The notes: a model not told the origin generated them from the sequence alone. 64,000 bases of DNA from Bifidobacterium polysaccharolyticum (GCF_016101585.1 NZ_JACFQG010000001.1:372001-436000); one strand, 5' to 3'; numbered from the stretch's first letter, positions 35,697 to 45,414 are shown. Made by a program: numbers and translations.

Positions 35697-37178
35697 ATGA
35701 GCACATACCACAGCACCCGAGGCGGCAAGGAGCAACTGCAGTCCAAGCAGGCCATCAGACGAGGCCTGGCTCCTGACGGCGGACTCTATGTCAGCGATGA
35801 ACTGGACGCTGAGACCATCGACACTGCATCGGTCGCCGGTCTGGACTACAAGGGCACAGCCAAACTGGTCCTTTCGAGACTGCTGAGTGATTACTCTTCC
35901 GCTCAGCTGGACTCCTGCCTGGACGCAGCCTATGGAGAACAGTGGTCCGATACGGCAATCACCCCTCTGGTGGACCTGGGCGGTAACGACTTCGTACTGG
36001 AGCTCTTCCGCGGGCCCACTTCGGCCTTCAAGGACGTGGCCCTGCAGCTTTTGCCAAGACTGATGGCGCTGGCCGGAGACGATGATGAGCGAATCATGGT
36101 GCTTACGGCCACTTCCGGAGACACAGGCAAGGCGGCGCTGGCCGGATTCGCAGACGCGCCGGGCACGGGCATCACCGTCTTCTACCCACAGGGCAAGGTC
36201 AGTCAGATCCAGCGCCTGCAGATGGTCACCCAGCAGGGCGGCAACCTACAGGTCTGCGCAGTTCGGGGCAATTTCGACGATGCCCAGTCCGCAGTCAAAT
36301 CCATCTTTGCCGACGCCGACCTGGCTGGTGAACTGGAAGAGAAAGCCTCGACCGTTCTCTCATCGGCCAACTCCATCAATGTGGGCCGCCTGGCACCGCA
36401 GGTCGTCTATTACTTCCGGGCCTATGGCTCCCTGATGGAACGAGGGGTGATCAGACCCGGGGATCCGGTCGAGTTCTGTGTGCCCACCGGGAACTTCGGC
36501 GATGTGCTGGCCGGATACTATGCCAAGATGATGAGCCTTCCGGTGGCCCGTCTGACCGTGGCCTCGGACCGCAACCGGGTCCTCAACGACTTCCTGACCA
36601 CAGGTGTCTATGACCGCAACCGTCCCTTCTACACCACCACCTCCCCCAGCATGGACATCCTGATTTCCTCCAACCTGGAACGGATGCTCTATTACATGGC
36701 CGACGGCGACACCATACTGATTGCCTCGCTTATGGCCGATTTGGAGTCCACGGGACGCTACCAGGTGCCTGAGGCCTTGATGACCAGAATCCGCGGGCTT
36801 TTCTCCTGTGGCTGGGCCGACGAGGACCAGGTGGCCTCAGCCATCAGCGACTGCTGGGAGGACCGGGGATACCTGATCGATCCGCACACGGCCTGCGGCT
36901 ACCAGGTCATGACCGGCCAGACCGACAGGAATCCTGCCGTACCCCGGGTGCTGCTGTCCACAGCAAGCCCCTACAAGTTCCCTAGGGTGGTCTGCCAGTC
37001 CCTGGGCCTGGAGACACCGGAAAGTGACTTCGACTGCATGGACATCCTGGCCGAGGCCACCGACACCAGGCCCCCCAAGGCTCTGCGCGCCCTGGAAAAC
37101 GCACCTGTGCGCTTCCAGGACTGCATCGATCCCGGGGACATGTCCGACTACGTCCGCCGTGCGGTCATGCGGTCCTGA
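35697..37178 (+). CDS. thrC: Threonine synthase
   Basis: PLP-dependent lyase that makes threonine from O-phosphohomoserine. The 493-residue form belongs to the longer bacterial/yeast class. The N-terminal YHSTRGG, the PLP lysine in GPTSAFKDVALQLLP and the phosphate-binding TSGDTGKAAL are clear. NFGDVLAGYYAKMMGLP-like NFGDVLAGYYAKMMSLP follows. The ATG at 35697 follows GGAGGGG. No other threonine genes are adjacent. Confidence 0.96.
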   Translation: MSTYHSTRGGKEQLQSKQAIRRGLAPDGGLYVSDELDAETIDTASVAGLDYKGTAKLVLSRLLSDYSSAQLDSCLDAAYGEQWSDTAITPLVDLGGNDFVLELFRGPTSAFKDVALQLLPRLMALAGDDDERIMVLTATSGDTGKAALAGFADAPGTGITVFYPQGKVSQIQRLQMVTQQGGNLQVCAVRGNFDDAQSAVKSIFADADLAGELEEKASTVLSSANSINVGRLAPQVVYYFRAYGSLMERGVIRPGDPVEFCVPTGNFGDVLAGYYAKMMSLPVARLTVASDRNRVLNDFLTTGVYDRNRPFYTTTSPSMDILISSNLERMLYYMADGDTILIASLMADLESTGRYQVPEALMTRIRGLFSCGWADEDQVASAISDCWEDRGYLIDPHTACGYQVMTGQTDRNPAVPRVLLSTASPYKFPRVVCQSLGLETPESDFDCMDILAEATDTRPPKALRALENAPVRFQDCIDPGDMSDYVRRAVMRS

Positions 37179-37241
37179 AGCCTGACCCAGGACTGCGAGG
37201 ACAAAGGTCACCGTAATCACTGCCAGATTGAAAGTCTGACA

Positions 37242-37376
37242 TCAATCAATCTCCCTGCGTGCGTAGACCCTGCTGGAAACGCCTGCTGAGACCAGGTTCG
37301 CCAACAGGACTATGGCCAGACCAAGGGTTACAGGTTTCCACAGGTCCCCCGTAAGAAAACGCCCCAGCTTGGTCAT
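37242..37376 (-). pseudogene. Detached C-terminal fragment of the ABC-2 permease
   Basis: A 44-codon frame starting at the ATG that overlaps the stop of the permease (ATGA). It encodes one hydrophobic helix (VTLGLAIVLLANLVSAGVSS) followed by RVYARREID, the usual last helix and basic tail of ABC-2 permeases of this class. The frame is open upstream of the ATG as well (LGTLMTKLGRF), so one gene was probably split by a frameshift near 37376-37390. It could still be made as a separate peptide by translational coupling. Confidence 0.6.
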
Positions 37377-37963
37377 GAGGGTTCCCAGTCCATTGGTAGC
37401 CACGCCAAGACAATACCGACTAGGGCAATAAGAGCGAAAAGCACCAACAGGGCCCTTAAGGCTTTTACCGGCTCAAGCCAGTAGAAAATTGGGGCAGCCA
37501 AGGCAAAAAGCAGCATTTCCAACACGAAGATAGCCAAGGTAAACAGGGTCGCAGCCTGCCAAGGATCCGAACCCTTCCAAGGCTGACCTCCAGCTATCCG
37601 CAAATAGATCGCGAAACTGCAGCATTGAGCCAGGACCAGTAGCATAACAGCCGAATAGCGTCCCAGCACCTGATGATCACGCGAAATAGGCACAATGCCA
37701 TTCAGACGCGTTGCTGAAGAGGAAAATTCAATGAATAATTGAATTTGCATGGCGGCAGCACCTGCAACGCAGAAACCTGTGACTAATCCACTTACCAAGT
37801 CTATATTTCCGTCCTGGTTGTGGCCGGTTACGACCAGAACGCCCTTCAGGACGACTCCTGCCAGTGGTGCAGCAATGAGGAGCAGCACACCCGGCCAATA
37901 ACCGCCGGTGCCTCCGCTGCAACGTTGCATGTCCAACCTGATCTGCTTTGCTATCGCCCTCAT
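37373..37963 (-). CDS. ABC-2-type permease subunit, C-terminally truncated by a frameshift
   Basis: 196-residue protein with about five hydrophobic helices, cognate permease of the ATPase encoded upstream. It resembles the membrane component of small GntR-regulated ABC exporters (YtrBC-like). The conserved VPISRDHQVLGRYSAVMLL segment lies near residue 93. The reading frame ends at LPMDWEPS, before the expected last helix, which is found in another frame immediately downstream. The start overlaps the ATPase stop as ATGA. A membrane subunit missing its last helix may be non-functional unless the second frame complements it. Confidence 0.75.
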   Translation of the reverse strand: MRAIAKQIRLDMQRCSGGTGGYWPGVLLLIAAPLAGVVLKGVLVVTGHNQDGNIDLVSGLVTGFCVAGAAAMQIQLFIEFSSSATRLNGIVPISRDHQVLGRYSAVMLLVLAQCCSFAIYLRIAGGQPWKGSDPWQAATLFTLAIFVLEMLLFALAAPIFYWLEPVKALRALLVLFALIALVGIVLAWLPMDWEPS

Positions 37964-38934
37964 GACTCCACCTCCTTATTTTTGTCGGCCGCAGCAGGTG
38001 AGCCCGCGGTCAGTCTGATGATGTTGTCAAAGTCGGCCCGCTCCACCAGGTAGCGGCCCTCTGAAAGCTCCACGGCTGCAGGGGAAGCCGATGCCAGAAA
38101 ATCCTTCACGTGTTCAGTGGGCACCAGGGCCTCGAAACCGATGGCGGAACGCTGCAGGCCCATCAGATGCGGCATTTGCGCTCTAGCCAGATCGTCCGGT
38201 CCCCCTCTCACAACCTGAAAAGCCTCCAGCAGTTCATCCTTGGGGCCAGTGTAGAAAATCGATCCCCGATTGATATAGGTAACGAAGTCAGCCACCCGTT
38301 CAAGATCTGCGGTGATGTGAGTGGAGAAAAGCACCGAGTGACGACCGTCACCGATGTAGTCCAGCAGAATATCCATGAGCTCGTCTCTGGACAGGACATC
38401 CAGGCCGCTGGTGGGTTCATCCAGAATCAAGAGCCTTGCATCGTGACTGAGGGCAACGGCCAGCATCAGCTTCATCTGCATGCCACGGGAAAGCTTGCCG
38501 ATTCTGCGGTTTTCTTGTAGACCGAACCGATGCAGATAATCCTGATAACGATCACTGTTCCAGGAGGGATACATGGGTGCCATCACTGGCTCGACGGCCT
38601 TGACCTTCCATGTCTCTAGGAAATAAATGGAATCGAAGACCACACCCAGGTCTGCTTTGACCTCCTCCTCCTGGCTCAAGGGATCACGGCCCAGAATACT
38701 GATTTCTCCGTTGTCTCGGCGGATCATATTCAGCAAGAGCCGGATCAGGGTGGATTTGCCTGCGCCGTTGGGGCCTATCAATCCCATGATGTAGCCCATG
38801 GGCAGGTCCATGGTGACCTGGTGCAGGCGGAAACCCGTGCCGTCAGCCTTGACGTAGCTTTTCCCCAGGTCGCTGACGCGCAGGGCATAGTCGACCTCTT
38901 CACCAGAAGTTGTCATCGGCGGTGATGCACGCAT
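37960..38934 (-). CDS. ABC transporter ATP-binding protein (GntR-linked exporter)
   Basis: 324-residue ATPase. Walker A is GLIGPNGAGKSTL, the signature KLSRGMQMKL, Walker B LLILDEPTSGLD, and the H-loop STHIT. An extra C-terminal domain of about 90 residues follows, as in YtrB-type and antibiotic-response ABC ATPases. The ATG at 38934 lies 4 bases after the GntR stop, with AAAGG upstream. The set GntR-ATPase-permease is typically induced by cell-wall-active compounds; that is family knowledge, not shown here. Confidence 0.92.
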   Translation of the reverse strand: MRASPPMTTSGEEVDYALRVSDLGKSYVKADGTGFRLHQVTMDLPMGYIMGLIGPNGAGKSTLIRLLLNMIRRDNGEISILGRDPLSQEEEVKADLGVVFDSIYFLETWKVKAVEPVMAPMYPSWNSDRYQDYLHRFGLQENRRIGKLSRGMQMKLMLAVALSHDARLLILDEPTSGLDVLSRDELMDILLDYIGDGRHSVLFSTHITADLERVADFVTYINRGSIFYTGPKDELLEAFQVVRGGPDDLARAQMPHLMGLQRSAIGFEALVPTEHVKDFLASASPAAVELSEGRYLVERADFDNIIRLTAGSPAAADKNKEVES

Positions 38935-38938
38935 ACTG

Positions 38939-39346
38939 CTATTCCTTTCCTTGTTCGGACGCGGGTGCAGAAACCCTGTTGCCAAGCAGGCCGTCGAGCA
39001 GGCCGCGAATCCGGTCCGGCTCCATGCCGGCCCGACGAGCCGTGTCGACCGCCTCGCCCAGCAGGGACTGCACACGGTCCTCCAGATGCTGCCGCATGAC
39101 CTTGTCTCCGCTGTCGGTCACGAAGGTCCCCTTGCCTTGGATGTTTTCCACCAAACCCTCTTGAGCGAGTTCGGTATAGGCGCGGGTCACGGTCAGCACG
39201 GACACCCTGAGCTCCTGCGAGAGATGTCGCAGGGAAGGCAGCCCCTCCCCCGCTTGCAGGTCTCCGGTCAGGATGGCCGAACGTATCTGGTCCTCGATCT
39301 GCCGATAAATCGGCTGTCCGGACAGGGATGAGATGATCAGCTTCAT
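38939..39346 (-). CDS. GntR-family regulator, YtrA type
   Basis: 135 residues: an N-terminal winged helix (QPIYRQIEDQIRSAILTGDL, then LPSLRHLSQELRVSVLTVTRAY) and a short helical dimerisation tail with no large ligand-binding domain. This size and shape define the YtrA subfamily. The ATG at 39346 follows AAAGGGG. It is the first gene of the ABC operon and probably represses it, acting at the palindrome upstream. Confidence 0.93.
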   Translation of the reverse strand: MKLIISSLSGQPIYRQIEDQIRSAILTGDLQAGEGLPSLRHLSQELRVSVLTVTRAYTELAQEGLVENIQGKGTFVTDSGDKVMRQHLEDRVQSLLGEAVDTARRAGMEPDRIRGLLDGLLGNRVSAPASEQGKE

Positions 39347-39788
39347 CCAAGCCCCTTTCATTGATAGTCGGCACGACCCTGGCTGAGCTGTGCCGGTGTT
39401 CATGTATACACTATAACAGTTTGGCCATGAAGACAAGCCTGTCGCTGATCTTCTGTCTACGTGATTCAAGATTCGATAGAAACGGTCTGTAGTGCTGATC
39501 TGCTGGCCAATCACGGGTAAAGGCAAACGGCCATCAGAATCGGGTCGCCGCAACATTACTCAAGCCAAGGACGGACACGGTGTACTCAACGAAAAATCCA
39601 ACATGATCGTACCGCACGGCCACCAACAGCCGAATGAGTACAGTCAAAGCATCAAAATGAAAAGCAACGGAATGACGGATGTCGAGCATGCAGTGGCAAG
39701 GCCGCAAAAGGCAGCGATGTCGCCAAGACTTGTCAAAGTCACTAAATTGACGAACGTTGGCACGACAAAGCGTAGACGGCAACCAGAC
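39347..39788. other. Intergenic region between the GntR operon and recN
   Basis: About 440 bases, AT-richer than the flanks. The GntR promoter and operator occupy 39400-39425. Between about 39430 and 39788 I see no gene, only short unrelated frames. No T-tailed terminator was seen after recN. Confidence 0.5.
39401..39420 (-). promoter_or_regulatory. Promoter/operator of the GntR-ABC operon
   Basis: TGTATACA (39403-39410) is a perfect palindrome. On the minus strand it overlaps TTATAGTGTATAC, which offers a -10-like TATAGT. It lies about 57 bases upstream of the gntR ATG, a position fitting autorepression. Confidence 0.5.
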
Positions 39789-41561
39789 CTATCGGGCCTG
39801 GAGCCTGCTGGAGGTCAGAAGCTCCCGAGCGTGCTTCAGGGAGGTCGTAGACTCGCTGCCAGCCAGCATCCGGGCGATCTCCCGCTCTCTGTCTTCGCCC
39901 TCTACCTGGCGGACCAGGGTCTCTACAGCATCGCCACCTTCACGTCCTTTGGCCACGACGAACTGTCGATCGGCCCAGGAAGCCACCTGCGGCAGGTGGG
40001 TGACCACAATCACCTGGGCGGTGACAGCCAATCGGGCCAGACGATGACCCAGCTCCACGGCAGCCCGACCGCCGACACCAGCGTCCACTTCGTCGAAGAT
40101 GAAGGTCATCGTTGGGTCGCCAACCTGGGAATCAAGGCTAGCTTGCCCATGACCAGAACCGTCAGGCCCCGATGAAATCCGGCTTTCGGCGGCCACCAGC
40201 TCCAGGGCCAGCATGAGCCTGCTGAGTTCGCCGCCCGAGGCGCTCTTACCCATGGGCAGAAGGTCCGAACCGGGATATGGCCTGAAGAGAAAGTCGATCT
40301 GGTCCAGACCATGCCCGTCCATGTCCTGGTCCTGGCGTGGCCTGACGCGGATCTCCAGCCCGGCGCCCGACATGGCCAGGGAGTGCAATTCGCCATCGAC
40401 AAGTTCGCTCAGTCTTCGTGCAGCCTTGCCCCGCGACGCTGACAGTTTCCGTGCCGCTTTCAAGGCGCTCCCGCGAAGCTGCTCAACCTGTCCTTGAAGC
40501 TCCTCCAGCTTCTCGGGTGAGGCATCCATGTCTTCAAGCTCAAACGCAGCCTTCTTGCGCCAGGCCAGAACGTCGTCGATATCTGGTCCCCAGCGTCGGG
40601 TCAGCTCATCCAAATCGTGAATCCGGGCGTTGATCTTGTCCAGATCGCCCTCCTGGCCTTCGTCATCCAATTGGCTACTCAGGGTGAAGACCAGATCAGA
40701 CAGATCGGCATTCATCGACCGCAGCCGCTGGGCCGACTCCTGAAAGACCCCCTCCACACCGATGCCTTCCAAAGCGGCAATGGCCCGTTCGACCAGTGCC
40801 GTGGCCGATGGTGCGTCAGCATCAGGGTCGATTTGGCCGGAGTCCAAAGCAGACAGCGCAGACATGACTCCCTGACTGATCTGGGCAGCATGCTCAATCC
40901 GGTCCCGCTGGGCCTTGAGTTCACGATCCTCCCCGGAATGAGGGCCAACGCGGTCAATCCGGGCAATGGATTCACGAAGATAATCAGCTTGGGCCATCGC
41001 GCCGGACTGCTGGTTACGCAGCTCCTCCAGATGGTCCTGAGCCTGTCGGTACTGCCTGAAGGCCTTGGAAAAAGCCTCCAGCTGCGGGCCGTCACCGGCA
41101 TAGGCATCCAGAAATTCGCGCTGCCGGGCCGGACTGGCCATACGCATCTGATCCGCCTGGCCATGAACAGTGACCAGCATCCCAGCCACCTCCTCCAGCA
41201 GGCCACGAGGGGCCGTCCTACCGTTCAGAGCGGCACGGGAACGCCCCTTGACTGGCATGGTTCGGGCCAGGAAGATCTGTCCCTCATCCTCCACGGGCAG
41301 GCCAGCCTCGGTTACGGCAGCGGTCACTGGATTCTCGGCTCCTGCCGCTCCAGCATCAAAAATCCCCTGTACCCAGGACTCGCGTGCTCCGGGAGACACC
41401 AACTGCGGACGGGCAGCGGACCCTGAGATCAGTCTGATGGCGTTGAGCAGCATGGACTTGCCAGCCCCGGTCTCCCCGGTGATGGCCGTCATGCCAGCAG
41501 CAGGGCGTAGCAGGGCATGATGGATGGGACCCAGGTCTCGTACTTCCAGCTCTTCCAACAT
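39789..41561 (-). CDS. recN: DNA repair protein RecN
   Basis: SMC-like ATPase in double-strand-break repair. 590 residues: Walker A GETGAGKSMLL (30-40) at the N-terminus, two long helical coiled-coil segments in the middle, and the C-terminal ATPase half. There the signature SGGELSRLMLALELV is followed by Walker B FIFDEVDAGVGG. The start overlaps the nadK stop by one base (TGATG). nadK-recN adjacency is conserved in actinobacteria. Confidence 0.96.
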   Translation of the reverse strand: MLEELEVRDLGPIHHALLRPAAGMTAITGETGAGKSMLLNAIRLISGSAARPQLVSPGARESWVQGIFDAGAAGAENPVTAAVTEAGLPVEDEGQIFLARTMPVKGRSRAALNGRTAPRGLLEEVAGMLVTVHGQADQMRMASPARQREFLDAYAGDGPQLEAFSKAFRQYRQAQDHLEELRNQQSGAMAQADYLRESIARIDRVGPHSGEDRELKAQRDRIEHAAQISQGVMSALSALDSGQIDPDADAPSATALVERAIAALEGIGVEGVFQESAQRLRSMNADLSDLVFTLSSQLDDEGQEGDLDKINARIHDLDELTRRWGPDIDDVLAWRKKAAFELEDMDASPEKLEELQGQVEQLRGSALKAARKLSASRGKAARRLSELVDGELHSLAMSGAGLEIRVRPRQDQDMDGHGLDQIDFLFRPYPGSDLLPMGKSASGGELSRLMLALELVAAESRISSGPDGSGHGQASLDSQVGDPTMTFIFDEVDAGVGGRAAVELGHRLARLAVTAQVIVVTHLPQVASWADRQFVVAKGREGGDAVETLVRQVEGEDREREIARMLAGSESTTSLKHARELLTSSRLQAR

Positions 41562-42499
41562 CAGTGCTCCTTATTGGACTCCGGCAGCTCCCCCTGATCC
41601 TGCCCGTTCGCAGCCGCCGAAGGGCGATGCTGCTCCCTCCAGCCGACCACAGGCAGGTCGAACTTGGAGACCAGCCGTCTGGTGAAGGGCACCCCGGACA
41701 GCCTGGCCAGCCTCAGGATGTCATGGGACTGTCGCACCACAATACGGGACCGCTTGGGCACTGGCCGCTGACGGCGCCCGTCGTTGCAAATCCAACCGGC
41801 CGACTGGGAATCACTCAGGACATCCAGGGTGAATTGCGACTTTGGACCGATGATCAGGGATCGGGCAAAAAGGGCATGGGCAGCAATGGGCACCATCTGC
41901 AACGACTGCGCATCCGGCCAGACGATGGGCCCGCCTACCGAAAAGGCATAGGCCGTCGATCCGGTTGGGGTGGCCACAATCATGCCGTCGCAGCCGAAGG
42001 AGCTCATCTCCACATCGTCCACTCGGACCGATACCTCGATCATCTTGCCCCGATCATATCGTTCCAGGGTCATGTCGTTGAGGGCCCAGTCGCTCAGTGG
42101 TCGATCGGCCCCAGGTATCCACAGGTCCACATGGGCCACCATGCGTTCGTCGATGGAATAGTCATGATCAGCCACCCGACGAATGGCCTCCCCTATCTGG
42201 AAGCTCTCGAACTCTGCCAGGAATCCCACATGGCCCAGGTTGACCCCCAAAATGGGCACCTGGGTGCCCTTGACCAGCTCTGCAGCCCGCAGAATGGTCC
42301 CATCACCACCCAGAACAATGACAATCTCGGTGTCGTCGGCCACCTTCTGACTGGGGCTGCCGAATTCCGGGGCGGCAATGTTGTCGACGATTGAAACGCG
42401 AAACCCGTCCCGGCGCAACTGCTGCTCGACCTCGTTCACCAGGTGGCCGCTTGCCCGGACCCTGCTGTGCGTGACTACGACAGCGCTACGAGCACCCAT
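41561..42499 (-). CDS. nadK: NAD kinase
   Basis: Phosphorylates NAD to NADP. The GGDGTILRAAELV motif (about residues 65-77), NLGHVGFLAEFE and the substrate-binding NDMTLERY and TPTGSTAYAFSVGGPIV are all intact. 312 residues. The ATG at 42499 has GGGAGG 4 bases upstream. Overlaps recN. tlyA, which often precedes nadK in actinobacteria, is absent; clpX is upstream instead. Confidence 0.97.
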   Translation of the reverse strand: MGARSAVVVTHSRVRASGHLVNEVEQQLRRDGFRVSIVDNIAAPEFGSPSQKVADDTEIVIVLGGDGTILRAAELVKGTQVPILGVNLGHVGFLAEFESFQIGEAIRRVADHDYSIDERMVAHVDLWIPGADRPLSDWALNDMTLERYDRGKMIEVSVRVDDVEMSSFGCDGMIVATPTGSTAYAFSVGGPIVWPDAQSLQMVPIAAHALFARSLIIGPKSQFTLDVLSDSQSAGWICNDGRRQRPVPKRSRIVVRQSHDILRLARLSGVPFTRRLVSKFDLPVVGWREQHRPSAAANGQDQGELPESNKEH

Positions 42500-42569
42500 G
42501 GGGCCTCCCTTCCGGCAACAATGATCATCCTATCGGGCCCGGTCAACAGCGGGGCTCATCGTGGCGGGG

Positions 42570-43883
42570 TCAAGCCAATCGACGACCAGCAGCTGTGGCC
42601 ACGCCCTGCCCGGTCTCATACCGGGGCGATCCCGTCCCGTCCACGGCATCGGCATCCACCACAACACGGGAAACATCCGTCCTGTCTGGCAGCTCGAACA
42701 TGGTCGCCTCAAGGGTGTGCTCAATGATTCCTCGCAAGCCTCGGGCGCCGACCTTGCGCTCCAGGGCGACGGCCGCAACCCGATCTAAGGCGGCATCCGT
42801 GAAGATCAGATCAGCCCCGTCATCCAGGAACATGCGCCGGTACTGATCGACCAAGGCATTGTCCGGTTCGGTCAGCACTCTCCGCAACTCATCGACGCCC
42901 AGGGGCTCCAGGGTGGAGATGACCGGCAACCGCCCCACAAACTCGGGAAGCAAGCCAAACTGTTCCAGATCCTCGGCCCTGACCTGGCTCATGACCCGGT
43001 CGTCGGGCACTCTGTCAGTCCCCTGAGCAGCCGAGAATCCGCTCTCCCGCAGGCCCAGCCGCCGACGAACAATCTCCTCAAGACCGACGAAGGCGCCGCC
43101 GCAGATGAAGAGGATATTGGACGTATCCATGATGACCGTGCGGACATCACCATGCCGCCGCGAACCCTGTACCGGCACGCGGGCCTGGGTGCCCTCGATG
43201 ATCTTGAGAAGGGCCTGCTGGACCCCCTCGCCGGACACGTCCCGGGTGATGGAGGTGTTCTCCCCCGATTTTCTGGCGATCTTGTCGATCTCATCAATGT
43301 AGATAATCCCCCGCTGGGCCAGGTCCATGTTGCCGTCGGCAGCCTGGAGCAGCCCCTGCAGGACGGATTCCACGTCCTCGCCTACATACCCCGCCTCGGT
43401 CAGGCTGGTGGCATCCACAATGACGAAGGGAACGTTCATGATGGTGGCCAGTGTCCGCGCCAGGTAGGTCTTGCCCACGCCGGTGGGGCCCATAAGCAGG
43501 ATGTTGGACTTGTCCACTTGGACGCGTGGGACCGCACCTTTGCGCTCAAACGCAGTGTCTGCAGCACGCCCACGGTCGCCCAGGTCCATGTTAACGCGTT
43601 TGTAGTGGTTGTAGACCGCCACCGACAGCGTGCGCTTGGCGGCCTCCTGACCGATGACATACCGGTTTAGATAGGCGAATATCTTTGAGGGTGCAGGCAG
43701 GGTCACCCGCTGGTCGGCAGCGTCCTTGGCCATGTCCTCCTGAATGATCTGGGCGCATAGACGTATGCATTCGTCGCAGATGGCGCAGGAAGGACCCTTG
43801 ACCAGGCGGCGCACCTGATGCTCATCCTTGCCGCAGAACTCGCAGCGATTCAGTCCGTCATTGTAGCTGACCACACGGCCCAT
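42570..43883 (-). CDS. clpX: ATP-dependent Clp protease ATP-binding subunit ClpX
   Basis: Hexameric AAA+ unfoldase that delivers substrates to ClpP. The N-terminal zinc-binding domain has CEFCGKDE and CAICDECIRLC. Walker A is GPTGVGKTYLA (about residue 133), Walker B IIYIDEIDKIA. The ClpP-binding IGF-type loop is not obvious: the region reads FVGLEEIVRRRLGLRESGF rather than the common IGF signature. The 437-residue protein starts at ATG 43883, with GAAGGGAG 6 bases upstream. Same strand as clpP2, 144 bases apart. Confidence 0.96.
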   Translation of the reverse strand: MGRVVSYNDGLNRCEFCGKDEHQVRRLVKGPSCAICDECIRLCAQIIQEDMAKDAADQRVTLPAPSKIFAYLNRYVIGQEAAKRTLSVAVYNHYKRVNMDLGDRGRAADTAFERKGAVPRVQVDKSNILLMGPTGVGKTYLARTLATIMNVPFVIVDATSLTEAGYVGEDVESVLQGLLQAADGNMDLAQRGIIYIDEIDKIARKSGENTSITRDVSGEGVQQALLKIIEGTQARVPVQGSRRHGDVRTVIMDTSNILFICGGAFVGLEEIVRRRLGLRESGFSAAQGTDRVPDDRVMSQVRAEDLEQFGLLPEFVGRLPVISTLEPLGVDELRRVLTEPDNALVDQYRRMFLDDGADLIFTDAALDRVAAVALERKVGARGLRGIIEHTLEATMFELPDRTDVSRVVVDADAVDGTGSPRYETGQGVATAAGRRLA

Positions 43884-44027
43884 GGCTCTCCCTTCCCGGA
43901 GAATCCGCAAGGATCGGCAAAATCAAATTTGACTGGCATCGTCCATGATGCCAAAAACGTCCGGAGGCCGTGGGTCCCAGGGGCCCGCCGCCATCCGGAC
44001 AATCAATCATACGCGCAGTCACCGGAG

Positions 44028-44696
44028 CTAATTGCGGTGCTCCAGGACCTCGTCCACCATCCCGTAGTCCTTGGCCTGCTGGGCGGTCAGAATGGTGTCC
44101 ACCTCGATGTCCTTGCGGATCTTTTCCACATCCTGACCGGTGTGCTTGGCCAGGGTCTCCTCCAGCCAGGTGCGCATGCGCAGCATCTCCTTGGCCTGGA
44201 TCTCGATCTCGGTGGCCTTGCCGAAGTCCTGCTCCATGGCCGGCTGATGAATCAGCACACGGGCGTTGGGCAGGATCAAGCGCTTGCCCTTGGTGCCTGC
44301 CGCCAGGAGAACTGCAGCGGCCGAAGCAGCCTGGCCCAGGCAGACAGTCTGTACATCGGGCTTGATGTACTGCATTGTGTCATAGATGGCGGTCATGGCC
44401 GTCATGGATCCCCCCGGCGAGTTGATGTAGATGATCACGTCGCGATTGGGATCCTGGCTCTCCAGAACCAGGAGCTGGGCCATAATGTCGTCCGATGAAG
44501 TGTCATCCACCTGGACGCCCATGAAGATGATCCTGTCGTCGAAGAGCCTGGTGTAGGGGTCCTGGCGCTTGTAGCCGTATGGGGTGCGCTCCTCGAACTG
44601 CGGCAGCACATAGCGGTCGGTGGGCACAGCGGCCAGGCCGCGAGGGCCTGCCAGTCGACGGGCCCGAGCTACGAATTGCGCTTCTTCAGATGCCAT
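44028..44696 (-). CDS. clpP2: ATP-dependent Clp protease proteolytic subunit (second ClpP)
   Basis: Serine peptidase subunit of the Clp proteolytic complex. The catalytic Ser is in GQAASAAAVLLAAG and the His in ARVLIHQPA. The acidic residue is probably in KDIEVDTILTA. INSPGGSMTAMTAIYDTM is typical. Actinobacteria usually make a mixed ClpP1P2 tetradecamer, and the gene follows clpP1 by 9 bases. The ATG at 44696 has only a weak ribosome binding site; translation may depend on clpP1. Confidence 0.96.
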   Translation of the reverse strand: MASEEAQFVARARRLAGPRGLAAVPTDRYVLPQFEERTPYGYKRQDPYTRLFDDRIIFMGVQVDDTSSDDIMAQLLVLESQDPNRDVIIYINSPGGSMTAMTAIYDTMQYIKPDVQTVCLGQAASAAAVLLAAGTKGKRLILPNARVLIHQPAMEQDFGKATEIEIQAKEMLRMRTWLEETLAKHTGQDVEKIRKDIEVDTILTAQQAKDYGMVDEVLEHRN

Positions 44697-44705
44697 ATGG
44701 AGTGC

Positions 44706-45323
44706 TCACTTCCCTTGATCCGCGGTCATAGTGCCGTGGGTGGTCACGATCCGGTCGACGAAGCCATACTCCAGGGCCTGCTGGGCCGTGAACCAGTGAT
44801 CGTATTCGTTGTCCCGGTAGATCTCTTCCAGGGTGTGGCCAGTCTGCTCGGCTGTCAACTGGGAGAGTGTACGCTTCATGTCCATGATCAGCTCGGCGTT
44901 GATCCTGACATCAGTGGCCGTGCCTCCGACACCGCCCGAGGGCTGATGCATGAGCACCCGCGCATGGGAGGTGACGAAGCGCTTGCCCTTGGCCCCGCTA
45001 GAAAGCAGGAACTGGCCCATGGAAGCAGCCATGCCGACCGCGACCGTAGCCACGTCGGGCTCGATCAGCTGCATGGTGTCGTAGATGGCCATGCCGGCCG
45101 TAATGGAGCCGCCAGGCGAGTTGATATAGAGCCAGATATCCTTCTTGGGATCCTCGGCCGCCAGCATCAGCATCTGTGCGCAGATGACGTTGGCGTTGGC
45201 GTCCTTGACCTCGTCCCCCAGCCAGATGATCCTGTCCTTGAGCAGTCGGTTGAAGATGGGATCGGTCGGCGTAGGGGCCTCCCCCTCCTCCATCACAGGA
45301 CTGGTTGCCAATGAGTTGTTCAC
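44706..45323 (-). CDS. clpP1: ATP-dependent Clp protease proteolytic subunit (first ClpP)
   Basis: 205-residue ClpP paralogue. The triad Ser is in [15 protein letters not shown] and the His in [31 protein letters not shown] precedes them. The GTG start at 45323 with GAAGGAG 6 bases upstream is preferred; a reading from 45569 would cross the tig terminator. Together with clpP2 it forms an operon downstream of tig. Confidence 0.95.
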   Translation of the reverse strand: MNNSLATSPVMEEGEAPTPTDPIFNRLLKDRIIWLGDEVKDANANVICAQMLMLAAEDPKKDIWLYINSPGGSITAGMAIYDTMQLIEPDVATVAVGMAASMGQFLLSSGAKGKRFVTSHARVLMHQPSGGVGGTATDVRINAELIMDMKRTLSQLTAEQTGHTLEEIYRDNEYDHWFTAQQALEYGFVDRIVTTHGTMTADQGK

Positions 45324-45414
45324 CCTGTCTCCTTCGATAAACGTATCTGTATTGAGAGTAGCCCCCGCAATCGACGCGTCCACAGTCTTTCTGCTCTTTG
45401 CGCAACCGCTACGA

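Noticed and set aside
39492-40175. Plus-strand open frame across the recN 3' end and spacer
   Set aside because: Mostly antisense to recN; the spacer part has no conserved features.
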